Shown in pieces: positions 24,939-34,283 of a stretch of 64,000 nucleotides of DNA. The position numbers and the translations under genes were made by a program. The stretch covers positions 387,296 to 451,295 of the forward strand of contig JAQVIJ010000002.1 of assembly GCA_028695735.1 (NCBI GenBank), in the 5' to 3' direction. The notes below the pieces were generated by a model, which did no database searches, was not told the origin of the DNA, and saw nothing but the letters and a program-made list of their open reading frames with translations. This DNA comes from Deltaproteobacteria bacterium (GTDB lineage: Bacteria > Desulfobacterota > Dissulfuribacteria > Dissulfuribacterales > DYLC01). Position 1 is the first letter of the stretch; the number at the start of each line of letters is the position of its first letter.

Positions 24939-25610
24939 TTGAAAATAAAGATATGTGGTGTTACAGACCCTATGCAGGCATATGAAATAGCCTTGGCCGG
25001 TGCAAATGCCATAGGTCTGGTGTTTGCGGAAAGCCCAAGGCAGGTCGCATTGGAACAGGCCAAGGCCATAGTCAAGGCCATTCCACCAATGGTTCAGTCA
25101 GTGGGCGTATTTGTAAATGCCTCCGTAGAGGAGATGCAGCAGGCGGTTTTTTATGCAGGGATCGATTTGGTCCAGCTGCACGGAGAGGAGCCCGTAGAGG
25201 TATGCTCCGCCCTGTTCCCCCGTGTAATCAAGGCTGCCCGTGTCAGGTCTCTTGAAGATATCGAGGCCTTGAGGCCGTATGAGCCCTTTGTGAGGGCGTT
25301 TTTATTGGATGCCTGGTCAAAGGAGGCCTATGGCGGTACAGGCAAACGTTTTGACTGGCAGTTGGTCCAACATGCCTTAAAGATGCTGAAAAGGCCGGTG
25401 ATGCTGGCAGGCGGGATCACTCCGGAAAACTGCCTTCAGGCAGCTGAAACAGGTGTTTGGGCCCTGGATGTGAGCTCCGGTGTGGAGGAATGCCCTGGTA
25501 AAAAGGATATGAGCAAGGTCAGGCTGCTTTTGCAGCGCGTATTTGAATTTAACAAGAAAGTCGCAGCCAAATCCGGCACGGAGCCGAATTGCTTAGAAGT
25601 ATACTTATAA
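24939..25610 (+). CDS. trpF: Phosphoribosylanthranilate isomerase TrpF
   Basis: Third step of tryptophan synthesis from anthranilate. The TIM barrel begins IKICGVTDPMQAYEIALAGA, with the catalytic Cys in KICG. The catalytic Asp is in FLLDAWSKEAYGGTGKRFDW, and VMLAGGITPENC and ALDVSSGVEECPGKKD bind the phosphate. The start is TTG at 24939 with AAGGGG eight bases upstream. It is 223 residues long and 22 bases from trpB. The promoter must lie in or near the divergent PilN-like gene. Confidence 0.94.
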   Translation: MKIKICGVTDPMQAYEIALAGANAIGLVFAESPRQVALEQAKAIVKAIPPMVQSVGVFVNASVEEMQQAVFYAGIDLVQLHGEEPVEVCSALFPRVIKAARVRSLEDIEALRPYEPFVRAFLLDAWSKEAYGGTGKRFDWQLVQHALKMLKRPVMLAGGITPENCLQAAETGVWALDVSSGVEECPGKKDMSKVRLLLQRVFEFNKKVAAKSGTEPNCLEVYL

Positions 25611-25632
25611 TTCAGTAAGTTAGGAGTCTTAA

Positions 25633-26847
25633 ATGGAGAACAACAAAATGCTTTCAGGCCCTGACAAAAAAGGCCATTGGGGGATATTCGGCGGCAGATT
25701 CGTGCCGGAGACCCTGATTCCAGCCCTTTTGGAGCTGGAGTCGGCATACAGAAAATGCAGTCACGATGCCTCGTTTCAGGCTGAGCTGCGGAGTATTTTG
25801 AAGGATTATGTGGGTAGACCCACGCCTCTTTACGAGGCCAAAAGGCTTGGGGATGCCTTGGGTGGGATTCGTGTGTTTTTGAAGCGGGAGGACCTCACAC
25901 ACACAGGCGCCCACAAGATCAACAACACCCTTGGGCAGATCCTCCTGGCCAAGCGCATGGGCAAGACCCGCATCATCGCCGAGACCGGTGCAGGCCAGCA
26001 TGGTGTGGCCACTGCCACTGTATGCGCCCTCATGGGCCTTAAATGTGAGGTCTATATGGGCAAGAAAGACATGGTGCGCCAGGCCATGAATGTATTTCGT
26101 ATGGAGATCACAGGGGCACGTGTCATACCTGTTGAGACGGGGACACAGACCCTCAAGGATGCCACCAATGAGGCCATCAGGGACTGGGTCTCCAGTGTGA
26201 AGCACACACACTACATCATCGGTTCTGTGGTGGGGCCGCATCCATACCCCATGATGGTCAGGGACTTTCAGAGTGTGATAGGAAAAGAGACTCGCAGACA
26301 GATTTTAAAAGTCGTGGGCAGGCTTCCGGATTATGTCATCGCATGTGTGGGAGGCGGCAGTAATGCCATGGGGATCTTTCATCCATTTGTCAGAGATACG
26401 AATGTCAAGCTCATAGGCGTGGAGGCTGCCGGTGAAGGCCTGAACACACAGCACCATTCAGCCACACTGACCCTGGGCAGGCCCGGCGTCCTGCATGGCA
26501 CCATGAGTTATCTGCTGCAGGACAAATGGGGGCAGATACAGGGTGCGCATTCTGTGGCGCCTGGCCTCGACTATCCTGGTGTGGGGCCTGAGCACAGTGC
26601 ATTGAAGGACTCTGGCCGGGTGCATTACGACACCATTGACGATCAAGAGGCATTGAATAACGGTTTTCGGTTTCTTTCGGAACTGGAGGGCATCATACCA
26701 GCCCTGGAGAGCGCCCATGCAGTAGCGTATCTTCACAAACTGGCGCCGAAATTGGCCAAGGGCAGTGTGGTGGTGGTCAATCTGTCCGGCAGAGGTGACA
26801 AGGACGTGGCCGCTGTGGCCGATATATTCAAGGGGCAAAATCCATGA
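25633..26847 (+). CDS. trpB: Tryptophan synthase beta subunit
   Basis: Joins indole and serine, with pyridoxal phosphate bound to the Lys in [14 protein letters not shown]. The phosphate-binding loop is [16 protein letters not shown], and the catalytic Glu is in [12 protein letters not shown]. The 404-residue length is that of TrpB1. A GGAG ribosome site precedes the ATG. It overlaps trpA by four bases, as usual for the alpha-beta complex. Confidence 0.96.
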   Translation: MENNKMLSGPDKKGHWGIFGGRFVPETLIPALLELESAYRKCSHDASFQAELRSILKDYVGRPTPLYEAKRLGDALGGIRVFLKREDLTHTGAHKINNTLGQILLAKRMGKTRIIAETGAGQHGVATATVCALMGLKCEVYMGKKDMVRQAMNVFRMEITGARVIPVETGTQTLKDATNEAIRDWVSSVKHTHYIIGSVVGPHPYPMMVRDFQSVIGKETRRQILKVVGRLPDYVIACVGGGSNAMGIFHPFVRDTNVKLIGVEAAGEGLNTQHHSATLTLGRPGVLHGTMSYLLQDKWGQIQGAHSVAPGLDYPGVGPEHSALKDSGRVHYDTIDDQEALNNGFRFLSELEGIIPALESAHAVAYLHKLAPKLAKGSVVVVNLSGRGDKDVAAVADIFKGQNP

Positions 26848-27689
26848 AAACATCACAGAATCGCATTCAGAATACATTCAAGGGGCTTAAACAGAAAAAT
26901 GAGGCCGCCATGATTCCATTTATTACCGCAGGGGATCCATTCACAGACCTTACCGAGGAACTGGCAGTGGCCATGGCTGAAAACGGTGCGGATATCCTGG
27001 AGTTGGGCATGCCTTTTTCGGATCCCCTGGCCGACGGCCCTGTGATTCAGGCGGCGAGCCTGCGCGGGCTGGAAGCAGGTATGAATACTCATAACTATTT
27101 GAAGTTGGTGCAGAATATTCGCAGGCAGTCGCAGATCCCGCTGGTTTTTATGGGTTACTACAATATGGTCTATCAATACGGCCTGAAGGCATTTGCCGAA
27201 GATGCGGTGTCTGCCGGCCTGGACGGGGCCATCATTCCTGACCTGCCCATAGAGGAGGCGGATGAGTGGATAGCTGTTGCCAGAAGGGCAGGGCTTGACA
27301 CCATCTTCCTGGCTGCTCCCACGACGCCCATGGAGCGGATAGAGAGAATCGCCCAGCGGTCGCGAGGTTTTCTTTACTATGTCTCGGTTACAGGCATCAC
27401 AGGCGCAAGACAGGAATTGCCTGCGGAATTGGCCCAAAACCTGGCCATGGCCCGCAACCATGCAAGACTGCCCGTTGCCGTAGGTTTTGGCATCTCAAGG
27501 CCGCAACAGGTGGCCATGCTTTCGCAAGTGGCAGACGGTGTCATAGTGGGAAGCGCCATAGTCAGGCTCATAGAAGATGGAATCAGGCAGGGTGTGCCCG
27601 CGACTGCGCTGGTGCAACGAATAGCAGGTTTTGTAAGGGAACTGAAACAGGCTACGCGATATGGCATAAAACCTGGGCAGGGGGCTTGA
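26844..27689 (+). CDS. trpA: Tryptophan synthase alpha subunit
   Basis: Cleaves indole-3-glycerol phosphate to indole and glyceraldehyde 3-phosphate. The catalytic Glu is in [16 protein letters not shown] and the catalytic Asp in [16 protein letters not shown]. The loop [12 protein letters not shown] covers the active site, and VGFGISRP binds phosphate. 281 residues. The start overlaps the trpB stop. The trpD, trpC and trpE genes are not in the window, so the pathway is split on this chromosome. Confidence 0.95.
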   Translation: MKTSQNRIQNTFKGLKQKNEAAMIPFITAGDPFTDLTEELAVAMAENGADILELGMPFSDPLADGPVIQAASLRGLEAGMNTHNYLKLVQNIRRQSQIPLVFMGYYNMVYQYGLKAFAEDAVSAGLDGAIIPDLPIEEADEWIAVARRAGLDTIFLAAPTTPMERIERIAQRSRGFLYYVSVTGITGARQELPAELAQNLAMARNHARLPVAVGFGISRPQQVAMLSQVADGVIVGSAIVRLIEDGIRQGVPATALVQRIAGFVRELKQATRYGIKPGQGA

Positions 27690-27747
27690 ATTTGTCAGCA
27701 TGGCCTGTTATGTGAGTTCATCTCATTTTTGAAATGGAGAAGTCTGA

Positions 27748-28713
27748 ATGGAAGAGGTGAAGATTGTTGTAGTGGGTGGTGGCCCGGCAGGGATAGCCGC
27801 TGCAGTGGAGGCAAAAAAGGTAAATATACAGCCTGTGGTAGTGCTGGAAAAGGCCAAACATGTGTGTGACACCATCGTCACCCTTTATCACGAGGGGAAG
27901 CGAGTGGACCCGGTCTTTAGAAAGGTAAAGGTGGAGCCCATCGGCGCCCTTTCCTTTGATACAGAGTCCCGTGAGGAATTCTTGAAACGCATGGAGCATG
28001 TTATTCAGCAGGAGGGGCTGGTCATACATACCGGTCAGGAAGTAAACAAGATTACAAGGCAGGGCGACTCATTCCTGGTCAGCACGAGTCGTGGAATGCA
28101 GTTTCAGGCCGGCGTGGTTGTAGTGGCCATCGGTGTCTTTGGGAAACCGGTAAAACCTGCGTATCCCATTCCTGCTGCCTTGAAGGACAGGGTCTTTTTT
28201 AGCCTGCCCAAGACTCCCATCACAGGGGAAAAGGTCTTGGTGGTGGGTGGAGGCGACACGGCAGCAGAGACCGCTTGTTTCCTTGCTGAGCACAATAAGG
28301 TCTGTCTTTCCTATCGGCGTCCTGAATTTTTTAGGCTAAATGAGATAAATGCCTGTAATATCAAAGGATGTTCAGCAAAGGGTGTGGTGGAGCTCATGAT
28401 GGCCACAGACATCGAAGACCTGGAGCCTGCTGAAAACGGAGTCCTGGTCAAGTTTAAGGACGGCCGAAACATGGAGTTTGACAGGGTGTTTTATTGCCTT
28501 GGCGGTTCTACGCCTCAGGCATTTTTGGAGGGTTGTGGTGTGGAATTTCAGGACAACAGGCCTGTGATAGGGCCGGATGGCGAGACCAATGTAAAGGGCC
28601 TGTTTCTGGTGGGGGACCTGGTGGCCAAGACAGGCACCATCATGGCCGCCTTTAATTCCGCAAAGACCGCTATGGATGGCATTCGTGCCAAATATGGGGC
28701 AAGATTATACTAA
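27748..28713 (+). CDS. FAD-dependent NAD(P)-disulfide-oxidoreductase-family protein (YpdA/TrxR-like, no CxxC)
   Basis: A 321-residue two-dinucleotide-fold flavoprotein. The FAD site is IVVVGGGPAGIAAAVEAKK at the N terminus, the NAD(P)H site VLVVGGGDTAAETACFLAE near residue 165, and the second FAD contact GLFLVGDLVAKTGTIMAAFNS near the end. The redox CxxC of thioredoxin reductase is absent. Two Cys lie at NACNIKGCSAKG. The family includes bacillithiol disulfide reductase YpdA, but no thiol substrate can be assigned. GGAG precedes the ATG. The gene stands alone, 58 bases after trpA, and has its own terminator. Confidence 0.82.
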   Translation: MEEVKIVVVGGGPAGIAAAVEAKKVNIQPVVVLEKAKHVCDTIVTLYHEGKRVDPVFRKVKVEPIGALSFDTESREEFLKRMEHVIQQEGLVIHTGQEVNKITRQGDSFLVSTSRGMQFQAGVVVVAIGVFGKPVKPAYPIPAALKDRVFFSLPKTPITGEKVLVVGGGDTAAETACFLAEHNKVCLSYRRPEFFRLNEINACNIKGCSAKGVVELMMATDIEDLEPAENGVLVKFKDGRNMEFDRVFYCLGGSTPQAFLEGCGVEFQDNRPVIGPDGETNVKGLFLVGDLVAKTGTIMAAFNSAKTAMDGIRAKYGARLY

Positions 28714-28719
28714 ATTATC

Positions 28720-28755
28720 GGCTGCAGGGGTTCGTTTTCGCCTCTGCAGCCTTTT
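28720..28755 (+). terminator. Rho-independent terminator after the flavin oxidoreductase gene
   Basis: GGCTGCAGGGG (28720-28730) pairs with CCTCTGCAGCC (28741-28751), allowing one G-T pair, with a ten-base loop and TTTT after it. Confidence 0.82.
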
Positions 28756-28758
28756 ACC

Positions 28759-29613
28759 TCAAACCCACCTCCAGCCGTGTTTTTGAAAGAATCGAAAGCC
28801 CGATTTACAGAAGAGGTAGATGTGACGCAGCCCCTTTTGAAAGGCATTGCCGCCAAAATGTGTGATCTTCACTTGTGGCACATAGGAGATGCGCCATTCT
28901 TTATCGAGCCGTAAAGAGAGATCAAAGTCCTCAAAATACAAAAAGAAACGGGTATCAAAGCCTCGTAATTCCAAAAGGGCCTGAGTGCGCCAGAACATGA
29001 AACAGCCGCTGGCAATGGGAACGGACTCCACCACCACCTCCTCTGTGAGGCCTCGCATCTCGTAGTCATGCAATCTCCTCTGCAAAAAGTTTAATTTTGT
29101 GTCCTTGAAGAGACTCCGGGCCACAAGCAAAAGCACAGAGGGATATTGTTTGCAGAGATAGACCTTCTTTCCCTCACCATTTACACAGAAAGGGGTGAGG
29201 CACGCGGTCTGTGAGTGCGTAAGCATGAATTCAATGGCCTTTGAGATGGCATCCCTGTTTAGAATCACATCGGGGTTCAAGATGAGATGAAAGGCAGAGG
29301 AATCGTGTGACTTCAAAAGCCTTTCAAGGGCCAGGTTGTGGCCTGCCCCAAAGCCTAAGTTTCTGCCAGGCCTGATCACATGAATCTCACCTGGCCAATG
29401 GTGTTTAATGCCCAGTAATATCCCCTTTACATACTCGTCCTCGCTGTTTTCCACAAAAAAGAGGGTGGCTTTGAAGAGCAGGCCCTCTTCTTTGGCCAAG
29501 ATCACGGCCTCCTGGCACGAATGCATGGTCTGGGCCAGTAGTGTTGCATCGGAGTGATAGTGCACAAGGGAGATGGAGAGGCTGCAGGCCCCGGTGTCAG
29601 GCGTTTTTCCCAT
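28759..29613 (-). CDS. Family 2 glycosyltransferase (rhamnosyltransferase-like)
   Basis: A 284-residue GT2 enzyme with the fold of dTDP-rhamnosyl transferases. The N terminus SISLVHYHSDATLL binds the nucleotide. GRNLGFGAGHNLAL and LILNPDVILNRDAI supply the metal-binding Asp motif, and YFEDFDLSLRLDKEW contains the catalytic ED. It has no membrane segment. Such enzymes decorate lipopolysaccharide or capsule sugars. Its first 17 bases overlap the YHS-domain gene, and it is the last gene of the dapA-to-GT2 run. Confidence 0.86.
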   Translation of the reverse strand: MGKTPDTGACSLSISLVHYHSDATLLAQTMHSCQEAVILAKEEGLLFKATLFFVENSEDEYVKGILLGIKHHWPGEIHVIRPGRNLGFGAGHNLALERLLKSHDSSAFHLILNPDVILNRDAISKAIEFMLTHSQTACLTPFCVNGEGKKVYLCKQYPSVLLLVARSLFKDTKLNFLQRRLHDYEMRGLTEEVVVESVPIASGCFMFWRTQALLELRGFDTRFFLYFEDFDLSLRLDKEWRISYVPQVKITHFGGNAFQKGLRHIYLFCKSGFRFFQKHGWRWV

Positions 29614-29863
29614 GCTCTTCCAGAGAGAACCTCTGCCGGCACTCTTCGCTACAGAAATAGAAGGTCCTGTTGTTCAGAAAAAGGGGTTTGGCCTGGCCTT
29701 TGGGCAGATAGACGCCACACACAGGGTCCTTGACCAATTCGTCATGGACATGGCCGTTTTGTGAAGGGGCTGGGCGGCTGTTTTTGGGCCGTCCCCAAAT
29801 AAACCTGGCCAGTTTATAGAGTAATATGGCTAAGACAAGGAAAAATACGAGTCGAAACAGCAT
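29597..29863 (-). CDS. Single-pass membrane protein with a YHS/TRASH-like metal-binding domain
   Basis: An 88-residue protein. An N-terminal membrane helix (MLFRLVFFLVLAILLYKLA) is followed by a flexible linker and a small domain with DPVCGVYLPKGQA and YFCSEECRQRF. DPVCG plus FCSxxC is the signature of YHS/TRASH domains, which bind copper, zinc or other soft metals. The start is set at 29863, four bases after folK; an earlier ATG would lie within folK. It might sense or buffer a metal at the membrane. The function is unknown. Confidence 0.75.
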   Translation of the reverse strand: MLFRLVFFLVLAILLYKLARFIWGRPKNSRPAPSQNGHVHDELVKDPVCGVYLPKGQAKPLFLNNRTFYFCSEECRQRFSLEEHGKNA

Positions 29864-29867
29864 GGTG

Positions 29868-30422
29868 TTAGGTGTAATGGGCCTGAATGGCCTTTTGAAA
29901 TGTGCAGAACTCTTGTAAAAACTCGCCATGATAGGGCTCTATGACCTGGTCTTGGCCCTTAAGCCCCTGCAGGTCTTGAAGCAGGAGGCGAACGGTCTTT
30001 TCAAGCCCTGGTATGCTCATGTCAGGGGCCAGCTCAAAAAGTGGTTTCAGCACAAAGAGACGCAGGTGCATGCGCGCATGAGGAATGGTCATGGCCTCTT
30101 CAGAAATCTGAAGGTCGTCGAAGAGCAGGAGGTCCAGGTCAATGGTGCGATCCACGAGGCTTCTGTCCCTTCCAAGCCTCAATTCTATGCCTTGCAGGGC
30201 AGTTAAAAGCCCTCTGGCAGACAAATTCGTGCATAACTGCGCCACGCCGTTTAGAAAGTAGTTGAAGGTGTGAACTGCCACAGGGGCTGTCTCATAGAGG
30301 TTTGAAAGGCCTGTAACCCGTGTGCCGGAAAGCTCGTTTATGGAGCGGAGGGCTGTGAGGATGTGCAGCCCTCGCGGCCTTATATTAGAACCAAGCCCTA
30401 TGTAGGCGATATGCTTCGACAA
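29868..30422 (-). CDS. folK: 6-hydroxymethyl-7,8-dihydropterin pyrophosphokinase FolK
   Basis: Transfers pyrophosphate from ATP to hydroxymethyl-dihydropterin in folate synthesis. It starts IAYIGLGSNIRPRGLHILTA, carries the pterin-binding SNLYETAPV, and has the metal-binding motif VDRTIDLDLLLFDDLQ. 184 residues, slightly longer than E. coli FolK because of a C-terminal extension. The start is TTG, three bases after the dapL stop, with AAGGGAA in the end of dapL as the ribosome site. Confidence 0.93.
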   Translation of the reverse strand: MSKHIAYIGLGSNIRPRGLHILTALRSINELSGTRVTGLSNLYETAPVAVHTFNYFLNGVAQLCTNLSARGLLTALQGIELRLGRDRSLVDRTIDLDLLLFDDLQISEEAMTIPHARMHLRLFVLKPLFELAPDMSIPGLEKTVRLLLQDLQGLKGQDQVIEPYHGEFLQEFCTFQKAIQAHYT

Positions 30423-30425
30423 GGT

Positions 30426-31589
30426 CTATAGAATTCCCTTGAGTCTTTCAATGACCTCTTTAAAGCGCTCCGTGGAGACAGTAAGCGCCATGCGCACATA
30501 GCCCTCTCCAGGCGCTCCAAAGCCGTTTCCAGGGGTGCACACTATGCCGGCCTTTTCCAAAAGCAGGGCAGAGAAGGTTTGAGAGGTGTAACCCTGGGGC
30601 ACAGGAAGCCATACATAGAAGGTGGCCTTGGGGCTTGGGGCATTTAGACCCAGGGAGCGCAGACCTGACACCAGGACATTGCGGCGCTCTTGATAGATTT
30701 GACGCATTGTCTCCACACATGACTGGTCGCTTTCCAGGGCCGCTATGCCTGCCTCCTGAATGGCGTTGAACTGCCCTGAATCCACATTGGACTTGACCTT
30801 TTTCAGTCCGGCTATGAGGTCAGGGTTGCCCACTGCAAGGCCTATGCGCCAGCCAGTCATGTTGTAGGTCTTGGACAGGGAATGAAACTCTATGCCCACC
30901 TCCTTTGCCCCTGGCACCTCCAGAAAGCTCATGGCCTTGTAGCCGTCATAGGTCATCTCGCTGTAAGCGGCATCATGGCAGACTATGAGCCCATGTTCTT
31001 TAGCAAATGCCACCACCTTTTCAAAAAACGGCCTTTCCGCCGTGGCTGCTGTGGGGTTGTTGGGGTAGTTGATCCACAGGATGCGGGCCTTTTTGAGGAC
31101 ATCTTCTGGAATGGCGTTTAGGTCAGGCAGAAAGTCGTTTTCAGCCGTAAGGGGCATGAAGTGAGTGACACCTCCGGCAAACAGAGTGCCGATGTGATAC
31201 ACGGGATAGCCTGGTGACGGCACCAATACCACCTCTCCAGGGTTCAGAAATGCAAAGGGAAAGTGGGCGATCCCCTCTTTGGAGCCTATGAGCGTGGCCA
31301 CCTCCGTGTCAGGGTTGAGGTCGATGCCAAAGCGGCGTTTATACCAGCCTGCTGCCGCACATCTAAAGGCCTTCATGCCCTCTGAGGAGGGATAGCGGTG
31401 GTTTGCAGACCTTTGAGCCGCTTCCTTCAGCCGTTCAAGGATAAAGTCGGGGGTGGGCAGGTCAGGGTCTCCGATGCCCAGGTCTATGACATCCACACCT
31501 CTTTGAACGGCCTCGGCCTTTTTGCGGTCCAGCTCCACAAAGAGGTATGGCGGCAGTTGTTTCAGTCTTTCTGAAAAGGAAAATTGCAT
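30426..31589 (-). CDS. dapL: LL-diaminopimelate aminotransferase DapL
   Basis: Converts tetrahydrodipicolinate directly to LL-diaminopimelate, bypassing the succinylase and dehydrogenase routes of lysine and cell-wall synthesis. It is a 387-residue class I/II aminotransferase. The pyridoxal-phosphate Lys is in IEFHSLSKTYNMTGWRIG. GIGDPDLPTPDFIL and INYPNNPTAA are further family motifs. Other class I aminotransferases look similar, but the dapA-dapB context supports DapL. It lies 19 bases after the FAH-family gene. Confidence 0.88.
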   Translation of the reverse strand: MQFSFSERLKQLPPYLFVELDRKKAEAVQRGVDVIDLGIGDPDLPTPDFILERLKEAAQRSANHRYPSSEGMKAFRCAAAGWYKRRFGIDLNPDTEVATLIGSKEGIAHFPFAFLNPGEVVLVPSPGYPVYHIGTLFAGGVTHFMPLTAENDFLPDLNAIPEDVLKKARILWINYPNNPTAATAERPFFEKVVAFAKEHGLIVCHDAAYSEMTYDGYKAMSFLEVPGAKEVGIEFHSLSKTYNMTGWRIGLAVGNPDLIAGLKKVKSNVDSGQFNAIQEAGIAALESDQSCVETMRQIYQERRNVLVSGLRSLGLNAPSPKATFYVWLPVPQGYTSQTFSALLLEKAGIVCTPGNGFGAPGEGYVRMALTVSTERFKEVIERLKGIL

Positions 31590-31608
31590 ATTTTACTCCG
31601 TATTGATG

Positions 31609-32370
31609 TTATTCGACTGTATTTCTCAGTTCTCCCAGACCTTCGATGGCCACTGTGACCTCGTCGCCGGCCTTGAGTGGGCCTATGCCCTTGGGAGTGC
31701 CTGTGGCGATGATATCCCCTGGCTCCAGAGTCATGATATGAGAGATGAAGCTCACCAGTTGTTCAGGCGAATGAATGAGTTGGCTCGTGCGGGAGTCCTG
31801 GCGTATCTCTCCGTTTACCAGACACTGAATCCGTGCATCGGCAGGGTCAAATTCCATGTGAATCACAGGCCCAATGGGGCAGAAGGTGTCAAAGGACTTG
31901 GAACGGGTGAACTGCACATCCCTTTGTTGCAGGTCTCGGGCGGTGACATCGTTTATACAGGTATAGCCCAAAATGTATTTTTTTGCCTTTTCCACGGGCA
32001 CATCCTTGGCCTTCTGTCCTATCACAATGCCCAGTTCGGCCTCGTAATCCACTCTTTGGCTCATGGCAGGCAGTTTTATGGCTGCCCCTGGCCCAATGAC
32101 AGAAGAAGGCGGCTTTAGAAAGATAAGAGGTTCTTCAGGAATCGGCATGCCCAGTTCATTTGCATGGTCCCTGTAATTCAAACCCACTGCAACGACCTTG
32201 GTGGGCAGGCATGGCGGAAGAAGTGTTATCTCTGATATGGGATAGGTTTCCGAGGTGCCGACTATCATACCCTCAAATGGGTCCGCTACTATCACACGCA
32301 CATAGTCGTCTTTCAGAAGACCATAACGCGGGGCCTTGTTCTGTTGAGTGGTAAAACGTGCTACTTTCAT
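31609..32370 (-). CDS. Fumarylacetoacetate hydrolase-family protein
   Basis: A 253-residue protein of the FAH superfamily, metal-dependent hydrolases, isomerases and decarboxylases acting on 2-keto acids. Core motifs are VVAVGLNYRDHANELGMP, PPSSVIGPGAAI, VDYEAELGIVIGQKAKD with metal-binding Glu and Asp, and GDIIATGTPKGIGPLKAGD. AAGGAG precedes the ATG at 32370; a longer reading would lack a site and run into dapB. It sits between dapB and dapL. A pyruvate- or oxaloacetate-type substrate is plausible, but no lysine-pathway role is known to me. Confidence 0.85.
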   Translation of the reverse strand: MKVARFTTQQNKAPRYGLLKDDYVRVIVADPFEGMIVGTSETYPISEITLLPPCLPTKVVAVGLNYRDHANELGMPIPEEPLIFLKPPSSVIGPGAAIKLPAMSQRVDYEAELGIVIGQKAKDVPVEKAKKYILGYTCINDVTARDLQQRDVQFTRSKSFDTFCPIGPVIHMEFDPADARIQCLVNGEIRQDSRTSQLIHSPEQLVSFISHIMTLEPGDIIATGTPKGIGPLKAGDEVTVAIEGLGELRNTVE

Positions 32371-32383
32371 GGGGTCTCCTTGT

Positions 32384-33187
32384 CTATTTAAGTCCAAGCA
32401 CGTCCTGCATATTGTAGAGCCCTGGCGCTTGCGATACCACCCACTTGGCGGCTCGAACAGCGCCTTTGGCAAAGGTATCCCGGCTGGAGGCCTTATGAGT
32501 GATCTCGATGCGTTCGCCAGTGGTGCCGAAGAGCACTGTGTGTTCGCCTACTATGTCTCCAGCCCGAATGGTCTGAATGCCGATCTCCTTTCGTGTCCTT
32601 TCACCGATCATACCGTGTCGGGCATAGACACCCACTTCATCCAGGTCTCTGCCCACAGCCTCGGCGATGACCCGGGCCAGTTGCAGGGCGGTACCGCTGG
32701 GCGCGTCCTTTTTCATGCGGTGATGGGCCTCTATGATCTCGATGTCATAGTCATCACCCAATACCTGGGCCGCTGTGGTGACCAGCTTATAGAGCAGGTT
32801 TACCCCCACACTCATGTTTGGGGCCTGCACGCACGGAAAATTGGCTGTGAGGGCCTTCAGCTCCTCTAAATTCTCCTTGGTAAGCCCTGTGGTGCCGATC
32901 ACCATGGGTTTGTTGTGCTGCGCCGCCAGCCTGGCATGGGCCATGGTGGCCTCATGAAATGTGAAGTCTATGATGACATCCCCCTTGTCTATGACCGCAG
33001 TCAGGCTGTCCGCCACAGGGACTGAAAGGGGTTTCAGCCCTGCTACTACGCCTGCATCCTGCCCCACTGCGGGGCTCTCTGGTCGTTCAAAGGCAGCAGT
33101 GAGCTCAACGCCTTCGGTTTGGTCAATCATGTGTATTATGCGGCCGCCCATTCTGCCAGCGGCACCTGCTACGATTACATTTACCAT
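32384..33187 (-). CDS. dapB: 4-hydroxy-tetrahydrodipicolinate reductase DapB
   Basis: Reduces the DapA product with NAD(P)H. The nucleotide fold is VIVAGAAGRMGGRIIHMI. The substrate loop reads PMVIGTTGLTKE, APNMSVGVNLLYKLV and the catalytic EAHHRMKKDAPSGTALQLA, with the His pair and Lys. 267 residues is normal. It lies 17 bases after dapA and 13 bases before the FAH gene. Confidence 0.95.
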   Translation of the reverse strand: MVNVIVAGAAGRMGGRIIHMIDQTEGVELTAAFERPESPAVGQDAGVVAGLKPLSVPVADSLTAVIDKGDVIIDFTFHEATMAHARLAAQHNKPMVIGTTGLTKENLEELKALTANFPCVQAPNMSVGVNLLYKLVTTAAQVLGDDYDIEIIEAHHRMKKDAPSGTALQLARVIAEAVGRDLDEVGVYARHGMIGERTRKEIGIQTIRAGDIVGEHTVLFGTTGERIEITHKASSRDTFAKGAVRAAKWVVSQAPGLYNMQDVLGLK

Positions 33188-33204
33188 CTTTTTGAAATCC
33201 TTTC

Positions 33205-34137
33205 TTATTTCTTCAGAAGACCATAGCTGGTCAAGACAGAAGCGAGTTTGGCCTTGTTAGTCTCTGACATGGTCACCAAGGGCAGTCTCAGCTCATTGGA
33301 GGGAATCTTGTTCATCTGATACAGGGCCTCCTTGGCCGGAGCAGGGTTGGTCTCGATGAACATGGAGTCAAAGAGTGGAAAGAGCTTGAAATGCAGCTGC
33401 CTTGCCTTTTCCATCTCCCCTGCCAGACAGTGGTTCATAAGGGCCGCCATCTCCTTTGGCATTACATTGGATGCCACTGAGATGACACCTTTGCCTCCCA
33501 GGGCCATGGTGGGAAAGGCGGTGAAGTCATCGCCTGAAAGCACTATGAAATTCTTGGGGCAGAGGCGAATCACCTCCGAGACCTGAGAGAGGTTGCCTGT
33601 GGCCTCTTTGATGCCGATGATGTATTTGTTTTCGGCGCAACGGGCCACTGTGGCAGGCAACATGTTGACGCTGGTGCGGCCAGGCACATTGTAGAGCACC
33701 AGGGGAAACTTGCACTCATTGGCGACCGTTATGAAGTGCTGATACAGGCCTTCCTGCGTGGGTTTGTTGTAGTAGGGCGTGATGACCAATGCCGCATCCG
33801 CTCCTGCCTTTTTGGCGTGTTTGGTGAGCATGATGGTCTCTTCCGTGGAGTTGGAACCAGTGCCTGCTATGACCGGCACACGACCGTTGACCACCTCTAC
33901 GGTGAGTTCCACCACGCGTTCATGCTCTTCATAACTGAGTGTAGCGGATTCGCCCGTTGTGCCGCATGGCACTATGCAATGGGTGCCTGAGGCAATCTGC
34001 CATTCTATGAGATTTTTCAGCGCCTCTTCATCCACTCTGCCGTCCTTAAAGGGCGTGACTATGGCCACCATGGCACCGGCTATCTCTTTCTTGCCTTTAT
34101 TTTCTGACCCCTTGGCACAATTTTTTCTGCAAGCCAT
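33205..34137 (-). CDS. dapA: 4-hydroxy-tetrahydrodipicolinate synthase DapA
   Basis: Condenses pyruvate and aspartate semialdehyde. The TIM-barrel motifs are PCGTTGESATLSYEEHERVV, the catalytic Tyr in PLVLYNVPGRTSVNM, and the Schiff-base Lys in IIGIKEATGN. 310 residues. About 15 extra N-terminal residues (MACRKNCAKGSENKGKK) precede the usual start, but GGGAGG sits six bases before this ATG, so it is kept. It is the first gene of a seven-gene minus-strand operon. Confidence 0.94.
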   Translation of the reverse strand: MACRKNCAKGSENKGKKEIAGAMVAIVTPFKDGRVDEEALKNLIEWQIASGTHCIVPCGTTGESATLSYEEHERVVELTVEVVNGRVPVIAGTGSNSTEETIMLTKHAKKAGADAALVITPYYNKPTQEGLYQHFITVANECKFPLVLYNVPGRTSVNMLPATVARCAENKYIIGIKEATGNLSQVSEVIRLCPKNFIVLSGDDFTAFPTMALGGKGVISVASNVMPKEMAALMNHCLAGEMEKARQLHFKLFPLFDSMFIETNPAPAKEALYQMNKIPSNELRLPLVTMSETNKAKLASVLTSYGLLKK

Positions 34138-34283
34138 TGAAAACCTCCCGACCTAAATTTTTCTGAACAGAATACAAACCTCATAAAAAATAGTCAATTG
34201 AGAATCGCTCCCCTGGGGCCAGATTTCCCTTGCAGTTTCACTCATGCCTTGTTATTTTGCAAACTTAAAGGATGGATTGTATG

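Noticed and set aside
32371..32472. Extension of the FAH-family gene into dapB
   Set aside because: AAGGAG lies just before the ATG at 32370, and the extra residues show no FAH similarity.
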